Shown here one piece after another: positions 10,027 to 19,336 of a stretch of DNA of 64,000 bases. The notes below the pieces were generated by a model. It did no database searches, had not been told where the DNA came from, and saw only the letters and a program-made list of their open reading frames with translations. How positions within the stretch are numbered: the stretch's first letter is position 1; each line of letters opens with the position of its first letter. Source of the DNA: CAVIQK01 sp964613035 (GTDB taxonomy: Bacteria; Bacillota; Clostridia; Christensenellales; DTU072); the NCBI GenBank assembly GCA_964613035.1, contig CAZTFQ010000002.1, positions 1-64,000 on the forward strand. Direction: 5' to 3'. Both the position numbers and the translations under genes were made by a program.

Positions 10027-10899
10027 ATGAAGAGAATTATTACTATTGTCGCATTGATATCCGTCCTTGCGCTGGGCGCAGTCGCTTTCGTCGGTTGTAC
10101 TCAGGCGGAAGTCCCCGGAAGAGCCTGGGGCAACAAGGAAGTCGTCACCTACAACGTCTATTCTTCGGAAAGCGAAGACTCTCTCTTCGCTACCATGACC
10201 AACACCATCGAGGAAGTCGACGGAGTTCAGACACTGCTCTCTAGCGGAGACGACAAGACTTACGATACCGGCAACGGCGTAAGATACACTTCCGTCGTAA
10301 CCACTCTCGAGGGCGAAGTTATTTTACGCACGGAGACCCTTATAAGGAAGGGTGGGTCCTCTTCCAACGCATGGGTTTCGCTCGCGGGATATAAGGAAGT
10401 CAAGTACGGCGACAAAGATTACGCCCTACTCTCCGAGTACGACGGAGAAAGCATCTTAAATTACGTCCGTACGAAAACCGACGGCTCCGAAAAAATCTCG
10501 GGCACCGTCAAAGTGGGCGCAGGCTATATCGACAGCGACTTCATCTATACCTATATGCGCACTTATTCCGGACTCTCTTCCGGCATAACCAAATCCATCC
10601 CCACGCTGGACAAAGACACTCTGACCAAGGTCACGATAACCTCTTCTCCTCAGGGAACGGGCTCCGGCTCGCTCATGTCCGAGGGAAGCGGTTCGGAAGA
10701 CGAATCGGTCGCGGTTATCGCGCAAGTATTCTCCAGAGCCGATTCTCCCAAGGGTGCTTCCATCGGCGTAATCTATATGACTAAAAAGACCTACACCGTC
10801 GTGGATGCCGCCTATTCTTCCGAAAGAATCCCCATGACGATATACGAAAACGGCATCACGTATAAATTCCGTTCTTTCGACTTGCCCACCGCGGACTAA
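10027..10899 (+). CDS. Hypothetical lipoprotein
   Basis: A 290-residue protein with a type II signal peptide: a hydrophobic stretch at residues 4-22 followed by lipobox AFVGC, Cys about residue 24. The mature part is a Ser/Thr-rich, beta-strand-rich globular region with no motif that I recognise. Homology is unknown. It has its own promoter and terminator, so it is a single-gene unit divergent from addBA. The start is fixed by the signal peptide even though it has no ribosome binding site. Confidence 0.8.
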   Translation: MKRIITIVALISVLALGAVAFVGCTQAEVPGRAWGNKEVVTYNVYSSESEDSLFATMTNTIEEVDGVQTLLSSGDDKTYDTGNGVRYTSVVTTLEGEVILRTETLIRKGGSSSNAWVSLAGYKEVKYGDKDYALLSEYDGESILNYVRTKTDGSEKISGTVKVGAGYIDSDFIYTYMRTYSGLSSGITKSIPTLDKDTLTKVTITSSPQGTGSGSLMSEGSGSEDESVAVIAQVFSRADSPKGASIGVIYMTKKTYTVVDAAYSSERIPMTIYENGITYKFRSFDLPTAD

Positions 10900-10923
10900 C
10901 GCAAACAAATATCTAATACGCAC

Positions 10924-10956
10924 AAAGGACTTCGTTAACCGAAGCCCTTTTCTTTT
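10924..10956 (+). terminator. Intrinsic terminator of the lipoprotein gene
   Basis: AAAGGACTTCG, loop TTAAC, then CGAAGCCCTTT with one mismatched pair, followed by TCTTTTT. Confidence 0.75.
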
Positions 10957-10978
10957 TATTCGTCTTCTCGATAGGACT

Positions 10979-11099
10979 TTCGACAAATATCGACATTATT
11001 CGACATTCTTTCGATAAAAGCCCTCGCTCCTTCGACAAATTTCGACATTATTCGACAGGAGTTTCGACAAAAGTCGACATTCTTCGACAATATTTGACA
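10979..11099. repeat. 10-bp phased array of TTCGACA (array 1)
   Basis: The heptamer TTCGACA occurs exactly at 10979, 10999, 11031, 11041, 11051, 11063 and 11083, with near copies at 10989, 11073 and 11093. Nearly all neighbours are 10 bases apart, one helical turn. The array fills the gap between a terminator and the convergent ATPase gene. A second array in the opposite orientation is at 19259-19315. No gene is seen between 10957 and 11187. Confidence 0.7.
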
Positions 11100-11187
11100 A
11101 CCCGTCTCCGCACGTAAAAAAGCCCCGCGGCATCGATTCCTCGTAATAAATATCCCTCGGATCTAAGATGTGTTTAATAAGGTTTTA

Positions 11188-12441
11188 TTAAAAATTTAAT
11201 ACTATTTCGGGTTTCGTTAAAAAGTCTTGTAACGACAACATTAAAATTCCTTGCTCGTTGTATCCGCTCATAATCGGTTGATTCACTATAATAATTTTTC
11301 TAAACGCATCGTTTATTGAAAGCAAAGAAGCTTGTTCTTGCTTCATTTTCTCCTCGCTCGGAATATTATAAGCCGATTGGATATAATATCTACGATTGCC
11401 GAGATTTACGACAAAATCCACTTCAAGCTTCTTTCTTACAAACACTCCGTTTTCTTTTTCAACATTCTCTACGACGCCGACGTCAACGGAATACCCGCGT
11501 AAACGCAATTCGTTATAAATTACGTTTTCCATAATATGCGTATATTCTTGTTGTCGAAAAGAAAGTCTTGCATTACGCAATCCCAAATCAACAAAATAAT
11601 ATTTTGCAGGTGTATTGATATACTTCTTTCCTTTTATATCATATCTAACAGCTCTTTCGACCAAAAAAGCATCTTGCAAATAATCAAGATACGTCGAAAT
11701 GGTGTTTGCGGATAACTTTACGTTTTTCGTGCTAGCAAAAGTGTTCGACAACTTCAACGGATTGGTAAGCGACCCGATAGACGATGCTAATACGTCGGTC
11801 AATTCGTTCATCTCCGCATTTCCGCGCAAATGATTGCGATTGATAATATCCGCCAAATACGTCGTTTCAAATAAATTGGTTAAATACTTTGCTTTATCCG
11901 CAACGGTTTCCATTAAAAGACACAACGGCATACCGCCGTAATTGCAATACATAATCCAAGCGTTATCGAAATCTCCGCCGTAGACAGAATAGAACTCTGA
12001 AAAATTTAACGGATACACTCTTATTTCATCTCCGCGACCACGAAATTCGGTTACGATGTCACTCGACAAAAACTTTGAGTTGCTACCCGTAACGTAAATA
12101 TCTGCATTAGGAATATGCATAAATCCGTTTATAACGCTTTCAAATTCATCGACAAGTTGTATTTCATCCAGTAAAATATAATAATCTTCATTGTCAATAA
12201 TTTGACTTTTTACATAATTATATAATTCATCCGGATTTTGCAATTTTCTGTTTCCGAAATCGTCTAAAGCAATAGCTATAATATGGTCGTTTTTTACCCC
12301 CGCGGCAAGCAAATGATCGCGGAATAACTTAAATAACATATATGATTTTCCGCAACGTCTTATACCTGTAACGATTTTAACCAAACCGTTTTTTTTATGT
12401 TGGATTAATTTATTTAGATAAAAATCTCTTTTAATTTCCAT
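11188..12441 (-). CDS. AAA ATPase with DUF4143 C-terminal domain
   Basis: A 417-residue protein of the common bacterial and archaeal AAA_14/DUF4143 ATPase family. Walker A is GIRRCGKSYM at residues 27-36, Walker B is YYILLDEIQ near residue 92, and VTGSNSKFLS is the sensor region. The C-terminal third contains the PD-(D/E)XK-like portion (LEVDFVVNLGNRRYYIQ). The role of the family is unclear, and many copies sit in mobile or defence neighbourhoods. The gene is more AT-rich than its neighbours, suggesting transfer. AGAGGA precedes the ATG. A perfect inverted repeat lies about 65 bases upstream. Confidence 0.88.
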   Translation of the reverse strand: MEIKRDFYLNKLIQHKKNGLVKIVTGIRRCGKSYMLFKLFRDHLLAAGVKNDHIIAIALDDFGNRKLQNPDELYNYVKSQIIDNEDYYILLDEIQLVDEFESVINGFMHIPNADIYVTGSNSKFLSSDIVTEFRGRGDEIRVYPLNFSEFYSVYGGDFDNAWIMYCNYGGMPLCLLMETVADKAKYLTNLFETTYLADIINRNHLRGNAEMNELTDVLASSIGSLTNPLKLSNTFASTKNVKLSANTISTYLDYLQDAFLVERAVRYDIKGKKYINTPAKYYFVDLGLRNARLSFRQQEYTHIMENVIYNELRLRGYSVDVGVVENVEKENGVFVRKKLEVDFVVNLGNRRYYIQSAYNIPSEEKMKQEQASLLSINDAFRKIIIVNQPIMSGYNEQGILMLSLQDFLTKPEIVLNF

Positions 12442-12506
12442 ATAAAATCCTCTAATATTATTTGTTAATGATATTATAACCTAAATTAAAACAAAAGACA
12501 ATACAC

Positions 12507-12548
12507 ATATTGAGAATTTTTGCAAACATTTACAAAAATTCTCAATAT
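12507..12548. repeat. Perfect 16-bp inverted repeat
   Basis: ATATTGAGAATTTTTG (12507-12522) is the exact reverse complement of 12533-12548, with a 10-base loop. There is no U-tract on either side, so it is not a standard terminator. It could be an operator for the ATPase gene or the end of a small mobile element. Confidence 0.6.
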
Positions 12549-12670
12549 ATTCTTTGTGCCAAAAGAATAAATCTAAGCAATATGTAGCCGGTTTTACGAA
12601 TTTGCCGCTTGTTTCTTTGTTGTAACGGCCATATCTCAACTTTTATACACACGGAGAATTTCTTTTATTC

Positions 12671-15600
12671 TTACGGCGTGACGACGATGTTTTCGAAAGT
12701 AGTCCCGGCGGCTTCACTGATAATACCGATATAAGAACCCGATATTTTATGCACGGGCACGAAACTCACGCTCTTCTCGCCCACGGTGAGGGTTATCGTC
12801 GTGCCGTCGTAGCTTAACTTATAGTGGACCTTTTTACCCAACGCCATCAACTCTCCGTCGGGGATTTTCGCAGCGTCTTCCCAATAAAAGGTCGCGTTTT
12901 GTCCTTCGCCGCCACCGTACTTGCAAGACGTAACGAAGGTTCCGTCGGGGAATCTGCCGCTGACGTAATAATCGGAAGTCCATATGTCTATTTCTTCCGT
13001 AGAACACGCCCACACTATTCCGCACAGTCCGCCGTATTTGTACGACGCGCTCGTCACCGTCATATCCCATTCGATAGTACCCGTAACGAAAGTCTCGTCT
13101 GACAACCCGAGCACTACGGCTTCCGAAGTAAGCGCGGTGTATTTATTGCCGTCGGTCGTTTCTTCTATCTCCCAAATCTTAATTTCGCTTTCGGAATCGA
13201 TATAATCTTTAACGACGATGTTTTCGAAAGTAGTCCCGGCGGCTTCACTGATAATACCGATATAAGAACCCGATATTTTATGCACGGGCACGAAACTCAC
13301 GCTCTGCTCGCCTACGGCGAGAGTTATCGTCGTGCCGTCGTAGCTCAATTTATAGTGCGCCTTTTTTCCTAAGGCGGTCAGAGAGCTACCGAGTATTTTC
13401 GCGGCGTCTTCCCAGGCGAACGTCGCGTATTTATCGTCGTTACCGCCGTACTTACAAGACGTGGCGAAGGTTCCGTCGACATATCTGCCGCAGACGTAAT
13501 AATTGGACGTATATATGTCGACGTTCTCGTTAGAAGAAGCCCATACTATTCCGCACAATCCGCCGTATCTGTACGCGGAGCTCGTCACCGTCATGTCCCA
13601 CTCGATAGTCCCCGTCTCGAATCTCTCCGTCGACAAGGTAATCACCGCCACCTCGGAAGTGCTAGAAGTATATTTATAACTACCGTCGGAAGCTTTTTCC
13701 ACAACCCACGCGTCGGGTCCGCCTACACCGTAGGTATAAGGAGTGACGTCGCCCTTGTTTTCTCCGCAATTGCCGCATACGCCCTCGACGAAATCGTGCC
13801 CCGTTTTTTTAACGGAAACGAGTTTTTCCTTCCCGCACAGACTACAGACGACTTTATTCAAACCGCATTCGTCACAAGTTGCCGCGCGCTCGACTCTCTC
13901 CTCGGAATACTCGTGGTCGCAAGTATCGACGCGCTTTTTCGAATACAACCAGGTAATCAAATCCTTTTCTTTCGCAACCCAGTCCGATATGCCGTGACCT
14001 GCACCGGCGCAAGTGGTGAAATGCCCCTCTCCGCCGACTTCTTCATACCTGTCGTACATTTCCTTAACGTCGTCGTAAGCAACGTTTCTGTCCGCATCGC
14101 CCATTAAAATCCATATCGGGACGTCTTTATAATTAACGGAAAGTTCCGGGTCGCCGATACAGCAACACAGCACCGCCGCGGCGAATTTTTCCGGCATGAC
14201 GGACAACAGATACCAGCTAGCGATAGTTCCTCTGGAATAACCGTTGAGATACAATCTGTCTTTATCGACCGATAAATTATCCGTGCATTTGTCGAAAAGC
14301 TTCATCGTCGCGTTAAATTGATTGCTCGGACGCGCTTCCGCCATCGGATAATTACGGAAAGGATACACCTTGTAGACGTCGTTGCTCGTCAGCACCCAAG
14401 AAGAATCCGAAGCGGGAGCGAAAACGATAGTGTCGCCCACTTCGTCTACGGCTCTTTTCGCGACCTCGGCACATTCTCCGAGAGCGACGTCTTCCGCCGT
14501 CCAGGTGTTTTCTCCGTCACCGTGTAGATATATCAGCGCGGGATACGATTTATCCGCGGAATATCCGTAAGGAATATACAACGCAGCGCTTGCCGTCGCG
14601 ATGCCGTCGTTGTACTCTATTACGTTCCAGCCTTCATTCAGCTCGGGGAAAGCATTGTCCGAGACTGTCTTTTTTGTACCGAAATCGGGTTCCTTCGCCG
14701 CTTTAATCGACGTCGGACCGAACTTCACGCCCGCCGAACCTGCGAAATAACCTACTTTATTGCCTTTTAAATTCGAATTGTCTAGCGAGTAAGCGCACAT
14801 TTGCCCGTCTACGAAACATTTTATATATCCGTCCTTCTCGGTTATTCTTAACGAATGACTTCCGTCGGAATCGGTATCGCTCAATCGATAGGTATCGAGC
14901 AACATCGAGTGTCCGTAGACGATTTTCGACAGAGTCGCAGAGCCGTCGGAAGAAACGGAAAAATAGTAATAGACGATAGCTTGTTCGTCATAATTCTCCC
15001 CGTCGGAATCGGCACCGAATACTATTCCGCCTTCGGATACTTCGCCTAACTCTATTTCCGCAACCAGCTCGCCGGAATCGAAGGTCCGCCCTTCTTCTAT
15101 ATATAAAGAATTTCTTTCCGTCGACATTAAGTCGTCTCCGTTTTTAACGAAGGAGCCTTTCAATACGTTGTCTTTTACCGATTCCATTACGACACTCTCC
15201 TCCTCAATTCCTACGTCGCAATATTCCGTTCCGACGTTGCCTTTCAAACCGTACCCCGTTCCGAAAAATTCTTCCGTCTCGTAGCACATCGCCGCTTTAC
15301 CGTCCAGATACCCCTCGAAAGTCTTCTTTTCTTCACCGCCGACGACTATTTTCAGAATATGTTCTTCCGAAAAATCGACGCTCCTCTTAACGGAAAAAAC
15401 TTCGGTTTTTTCTCCGTTTTTAATCCGATACAGCTTAACATTTCCGCTATCGCTCAGACAGTAGAAATAATAAGAACGGGCGTCGAGGTCTTCCGACTCG
15501 GGCGAAAAGTCTCCTCCGAAAACGATTCCGTTGTCTCCCGAGGAAGGTGCCGCACTTATTTCGGCGTGCAACGCGCCCGACGAGAAGTCTCCGTCTATCT

Positions 15601-15760
15601 TTATCAAGGTGTCGTTCTCCTTGACGACGTAGCGACCGTCCGAAAATGCCGCCGCTCCGCTTAGCACGGAGAAGCCCTTTTCGGGCTCGTTACATCCTAA
15701 CAAAATCGCTAGCGTCAGTACCACAACTATAACAAAAATCGGCAATTTTTTAGAAAACAT
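12671..15760 (-). CDS. Multidomain lipoprotein esterase with LamG-like repeats
   Basis: A 1029-residue surface lipoprotein. AGGAGG lies 5 bases before the ATG at 15760, and the lipobox LLGC puts the lipid Cys at residue 23. Two LamG-like domains (about 30-190 and 200-355) come first. Then comes an alpha/beta hydrolase (about 375-610) with the nucleophile in GYSRG (Ser509), Asp555 or 557 in MGDAD and His589 in GAGHG; it resembles feruloyl/acetyl esterases or PHB-depolymerase-like enzymes. A Cys-rich CxxC region (about 615-670) and two nearly identical 177-residue LamG-like repeats finish the protein. It probably removes acyl groups from polysaccharide at the cell surface. An AraC regulator is divergent. 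Confidence 0.85.
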   Translation of the reverse strand: MFSKKLPIFVIVVVLTLAILLGCNEPEKGFSVLSGAAAFSDGRYVVKENDTLIKIDGDFSSGALHAEISAAPSSGDNGIVFGGDFSPESEDLDARSYYFYCLSDSGNVKLYRIKNGEKTEVFSVKRSVDFSEEHILKIVVGGEEKKTFEGYLDGKAAMCYETEEFFGTGYGLKGNVGTEYCDVGIEEESVVMESVKDNVLKGSFVKNGDDLMSTERNSLYIEEGRTFDSGELVAEIELGEVSEGGIVFGADSDGENYDEQAIVYYYFSVSSDGSATLSKIVYGHSMLLDTYRLSDTDSDGSHSLRITEKDGYIKCFVDGQMCAYSLDNSNLKGNKVGYFAGSAGVKFGPTSIKAAKEPDFGTKKTVSDNAFPELNEGWNVIEYNDGIATASAALYIPYGYSADKSYPALIYLHGDGENTWTAEDVALGECAEVAKRAVDEVGDTIVFAPASDSSWVLTSNDVYKVYPFRNYPMAEARPSNQFNATMKLFDKCTDNLSVDKDRLYLNGYSRGTIASWYLLSVMPEKFAAAVLCCCIGDPELSVNYKDVPIWILMGDADRNVAYDDVKEMYDRYEEVGGEGHFTTCAGAGHGISDWVAKEKDLITWLYSKKRVDTCDHEYSEERVERAATCDECGLNKVVCSLCGKEKLVSVKKTGHDFVEGVCGNCGENKGDVTPYTYGVGGPDAWVVEKASDGSYKYTSSTSEVAVITLSTERFETGTIEWDMTVTSSAYRYGGLCGIVWASSNENVDIYTSNYYVCGRYVDGTFATSCKYGGNDDKYATFAWEDAAKILGSSLTALGKKAHYKLSYDGTTITLAVGEQSVSFVPVHKISGSYIGIISEAAGTTFENIVVKDYIDSESEIKIWEIEETTDGNKYTALTSEAVVLGLSDETFVTGTIEWDMTVTSASYKYGGLCGIVWACSTEEIDIWTSDYYVSGRFPDGTFVTSCKYGGGEGQNATFYWEDAAKIPDGELMALGKKVHYKLSYDGTTITLTVGEKSVSFVPVHKISGSYIGIISEAAGTTFENIVVTP
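12681..13742 (-). repeat. Tandem 531-bp intragenic repeat
   Basis: The last two LamG-like domains of the esterase are duplicated with a period of 531 bases (177 codons). The sequence from 12681 recurs at 13212 almost without change for about 90 bases, and similarity continues through the unit. High DNA identity indicates a recent duplication or ongoing gene conversion. Confidence 0.8.
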
Positions 15761-15872
15761 TATTTCCTCCTCTTGACAAACGCATATCATTTTTTATAAT
15801 TGTATACGATGACAGAGGCGTATTCAATAGCATTTCGTCCGTAATTGCGATATAAAATTATAAATTCTTACT

Positions 15873-16796
15873 ATGAAAGACTTGCCCGACGACAAAAATA
15901 AAAAAGGCGAAGACGTATTCAGAAGCGTTTTTAGAGCGGATTTTAAGGAAAACACAAAAATCCGCACTCTTCCGCCACGCGAAAGCTACGACGAGTCTCT
16001 TATCAACATACAGATTGTCGGGCACGAATATATAGGCAATAATTATTATATCAAAAGACAGGGATACAACTCGCTTCTTTTCACTTTCGTCAAAAAAGGC
16101 TCTCTCAATTTAATCGTCAACAATCACCTGTATCACATCGGCAAAAATCATATGATAATCCTCAATTGTATGGAAAAACATACGGGGTGCTTCGATATCG
16201 ACAACAAAACCGACGACTGCGCGGAGCAGTTCTATTTACATCTGGCGCCTACGCCGCTGCTCAGATACGTCTACAACGAGTTGTCGGTCAACGGCCCGAT
16301 AATCGACCTCAGAGAAGACTTTTCGGAATTCAGCGCTCTGTGCAACGACGTGATCGAAGCGATAGACGAGGGGACGTTCGACGAAACCAAAACTTCCGTC
16401 AAAATCTATGAAACCCTGTTGTTGCTTATTAAAAAAGCGCGCGATTGCAATCGCGAAAAAACGGACGTCCCTGACGTCGTCAACGAAACTCTTATGTTTA
16501 TTTCCGAAAACTACAACAAAAAGATAAACGTGGAAGCGTGTGCGAAAAACGTATTCGTCTCGCCCAATTATCTCGAGCACCTCTTCTCCGTCTACGCGGG
16601 GATCCCCATATTCACGTATATAGCCAACATCCGCTTCCAAAAAGCCATCGACCTTCTTCTCAAGTCGGACTTGTCCGTGGTCGAGATAGCCAGACAGGTC
16701 GGTTTTTCCGATTCTCAGGGGCTCATACGGCTCTTCAAAAACAAGACCGGGATGACGCCGTTGTCTTATCGCAAGCATTGTCGGACGACCGACTGA
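15873..16796 (+). CDS. AraC family transcriptional regulator
   Basis: A 307-residue regulator. Residues about 45-140 form a cupin-like sensor domain (RQGYNSLLFTFVKKG, then a GKNHMIILNC strand). Residues about 200-302 form the double helix-turn-helix of AraC/XylS proteins, including VEIARQVGFSDSQGLIRLFK and the MTPLSYRK end. It is divergent from the esterase lipoprotein with about 110 bases between the starts, so it most likely controls that gene in response to a sugar. No clear ribosome binding site precedes the ATG; a TATAAA box lies 8 bases upstream but no good -35 is present. Confidence 0.9.
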   Translation: MKDLPDDKNKKGEDVFRSVFRADFKENTKIRTLPPRESYDESLINIQIVGHEYIGNNYYIKRQGYNSLLFTFVKKGSLNLIVNNHLYHIGKNHMIILNCMEKHTGCFDIDNKTDDCAEQFYLHLAPTPLLRYVYNELSVNGPIIDLREDFSEFSALCNDVIEAIDEGTFDETKTSVKIYETLLLLIKKARDCNREKTDVPDVVNETLMFISENYNKKINVEACAKNVFVSPNYLEHLFSVYAGIPIFTYIANIRFQKAIDLLLKSDLSVVEIARQVGFSDSQGLIRLFKNKTGMTPLSYRKHCRTTD

Positions 16797-16828
16797 GCGA
16801 TTAAAAAAATATCCGTATAAGCGGAATT

Positions 16829-19087
16829 TCAGTTTCTCTTGATTATTCTATAATCGTGCTTGTTAAGAAGCTCCGCGCAATTATCCATCAACTGATAGTC
16901 GTACTTGATGACGTCGCAATCGGACTCGCTTCTGCCCGTATTGGCGGCTTTTATTTTTCGCCACTCGACCAGTCCGTCAAAAGTGGTCAGGTTGCTGTGA
17001 CGTCTTATTTCAAAGTCTTTATAACGACCTTTTTTAATGTTTTCGAGCGTTTCCGGCACGAAACCGCAAGTAATCATATATGCTATCCACCGCTGATGCT
17101 CCTGCATCGCCATACGCTCTCTCATCGTATCGTGTCTGAAGTCGAGGGAGTATTTCACGACTGACAGACCTTCTATCGGCTCGGGCTGCTCGTATTCTAT
17201 GGCGTCGCCTGCCTGATACCGCGCCATATACTCGTCTTCCGCACCCTTTTCCGTGCCGTGTACGTAGTCAAACCCCATCAGCTGAAGCTTCATCCTGAGC
17301 GAAAGCACCGCGTAAGTGTTGGCTTCTCTCTGGAACTGCGAAAACCCGTACCATTCTTCAATCGCTTTCCTTTTCCAGTCCTCGACGCTATCGGACTGAT
17401 GTTGACGATAAGACGCCGCCAAAGCCTCGAGTTCTTCCGCCGAGCATCCCTCGGCGCACTTTCTCTCGACTTCCGATTCGTATTCGTCCGACAGGGCTTT
17501 TCTGTTGTACGCGACGGTGTAACAGATATGTCTGTCCAGCGCCATGGCTTCCGTTTTTTCGTCCACGATTTGCGAGACGTTGTAGACCAGCTCCCTTTCG
17601 TTGCCGAATATGATATACTCCTGCTTAGAGGTGTCTTCATAGCTGTTTTTTAAGTCGTCGTTGCGGACCTTAACGAAAACGCGCGTATAGGAATACGCAT
17701 CCCATTCTTTGAGTTTATCGCAAATTTTCTCGGCAAAATCGAGGTTCTCCAGATCCGTACCGAAGGATATCACGAGATAATTGAAGTTGGAGACGCCGTC
17801 TTTTGCGACGAGGTTGGATTTCAAGGAAGCGTAAAACTTTTCGTCGTTGACGTCGAGCGCATGAAAGGTCTCGGAAGCGGGTTTGTAATCGGCGACTCCG
17901 TCCTCGTGTTCGAAGGGCAGCGGCAACAATTCTCCTTCAGGGAGCTCGTTACTACAACGGAAATAATTGTGGTTGAGATTTTTGTCGTTCTTGGAGTTCT
18001 GTTTATCGTAAATGTAATAATTGACGTTCTTTTGGATCGGCTTAAGGGTGCCGTCGTTGTCCGAAAAACTCAAAAATTGATTGTTGGCGACGGACGTAAG
18101 GAATATCTGCTGATTGGTTTTTCCGAATCCGACCAGAGCCACGTTGACGGCTACGTCGGGCTTAATCGTCGCTGTATCGTAATTTATTTGCGACTCGTCC
18201 ATAAATTGCGTGAGCGGATACTTGTTGACGAAGTCCATCGCCACCAGCTTATATTTGTTGACGTAATGAAGGCATCCGTCGGCTTCGGAGACCAGCTTTA
18301 AGAACGCTTGCTCGTTGCACGGATCGGCGAAGACGTATCCGTTGAGTCCTCTGGAGCTGTCCGACAAAAAGCGCGTCACGTCTTCTGTATCGATCAGGTT
18401 GTCGAACTGTTTGCCCAAGACGAGATTGGCGACGTCGTCGCCCGTATTGATGATTACTTCCACGCTCTTATCCGAAAACTCTCCGAACAACTTCTTAAGA
18501 GTCGTTGCCAGACTGTCGTCTCTCTTGACGTAGGCTATTTTATGAATAAAGGCAAACGTCTTGATCTCGTCGGTCACTTCGTCCGCGATCAACACGCACT
18601 CCGCGTCGTCTCCGATAGAGGTTATTATCTGTTTGTTTGCCTCGTTAAATCCGACCACGGCGTACGATTTTTTATTCGATTTCAGTCTGAAACAACGCAA
18701 AGAGTTTTCTAGTCTTCTCGCAAAGAGCGTAAATGCGAAAAACGTCGCGTTGAGGACGACCAGCACGTAGCAAGTCCACACCGCAACGGAAAAGAGGGTG
18801 TTGTCAGTCATAAGAGGCGCGACCGTCTTATAATCGAAGTCCATCACGACCAGTCCCACGCCCGCCTTGAAGGCATTGAATATCGACTCCGGGATACTAG
18901 TGCCGTTATGAAGATTAGCCATAAAATACAGCGGCATCGAAATGACGTAGATTATAAGGAAATTGCCCTTTTTATAATTATTAAAGAAGTCCAGTCTCTC
19001 TTCTCTGTCTTTTTTACATCCGTTGACGACGGTCCTTACGACGAGCGTAAGCATACATAAAAAGCATATCGCTATAACTATATTCAT
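16829..19087 (-). CDS. Membrane protein with TrkA-like Rossmann and RyR domains
   Basis: A 752-residue protein. The ATG at 19087 follows GGGAG; an in-frame upstream start at 19123 lacks a site. About three membrane helices lie in the first 120 residues. A first nucleotide-binding-like fold begins around residue 142 (YAVVGFNEANKQII) and a second near 315 (VALVGFGKTNQQIF), as in TrkA-type gating domains. The C-terminal part (about 650-740), with MAMQEHQRWIAYMITCGF and RRHSNLTTFDGL, matches the bacterial RyR domain pattern. I infer a ligand-gated ion channel or a stress-sensing membrane protein. The pore is not obvious. It is convergent with the AraC gene. Confidence 0.75.
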   Translation of the reverse strand: MNIVIAICFLCMLTLVVRTVVNGCKKDREERLDFFNNYKKGNFLIIYVISMPLYFMANLHNGTSIPESIFNAFKAGVGLVVMDFDYKTVAPLMTDNTLFSVAVWTCYVLVVLNATFFAFTLFARRLENSLRCFRLKSNKKSYAVVGFNEANKQIITSIGDDAECVLIADEVTDEIKTFAFIHKIAYVKRDDSLATTLKKLFGEFSDKSVEVIINTGDDVANLVLGKQFDNLIDTEDVTRFLSDSSRGLNGYVFADPCNEQAFLKLVSEADGCLHYVNKYKLVAMDFVNKYPLTQFMDESQINYDTATIKPDVAVNVALVGFGKTNQQIFLTSVANNQFLSFSDNDGTLKPIQKNVNYYIYDKQNSKNDKNLNHNYFRCSNELPEGELLPLPFEHEDGVADYKPASETFHALDVNDEKFYASLKSNLVAKDGVSNFNYLVISFGTDLENLDFAEKICDKLKEWDAYSYTRVFVKVRNDDLKNSYEDTSKQEYIIFGNERELVYNVSQIVDEKTEAMALDRHICYTVAYNRKALSDEYESEVERKCAEGCSAEELEALAASYRQHQSDSVEDWKRKAIEEWYGFSQFQREANTYAVLSLRMKLQLMGFDYVHGTEKGAEDEYMARYQAGDAIEYEQPEPIEGLSVVKYSLDFRHDTMRERMAMQEHQRWIAYMITCGFVPETLENIKKGRYKDFEIRRHSNLTTFDGLVEWRKIKAANTGRSESDCDVIKYDYQLMDNCAELLNKHDYRIIKRN

Positions 19088-19258
19088 ATTAAGACTCCCG
19101 TAATACGCCGCGCGTCGGCGCATTTATAATACAATATTATCACATATGTCGGGTTATTTCCACCGATAATAGAGTTTTAATTCAAATTTCGACAGTATCG
19201 ACTAAGAAAATCAAAAAAGCCGCACCGCAGTATCGAACGCGACGAATTTTTTAGACTA

Positions 19259-19315
19259 TGTCGAAATATGTCGACCGATGTTACGTTTTGTCGAAAGATG
19301 TCGAATTTTGTCGAA
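19259..19315. repeat. 10-bp phased array of TGTCGAA (array 2)
   Basis: TCGA cores at 19261, 19271, 19291, 19301 and 19311, with a degenerate unit at 19281, give an exact 10-base period. This is the reverse-complement orientation of array 1. It lies between the upstream region of the TrkA/RyR gene and the 3' end of the GyrI-like gene. Confidence 0.65.
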
Positions 19316-19336
19316 AACCAAAAGCGAACTTCCTCT

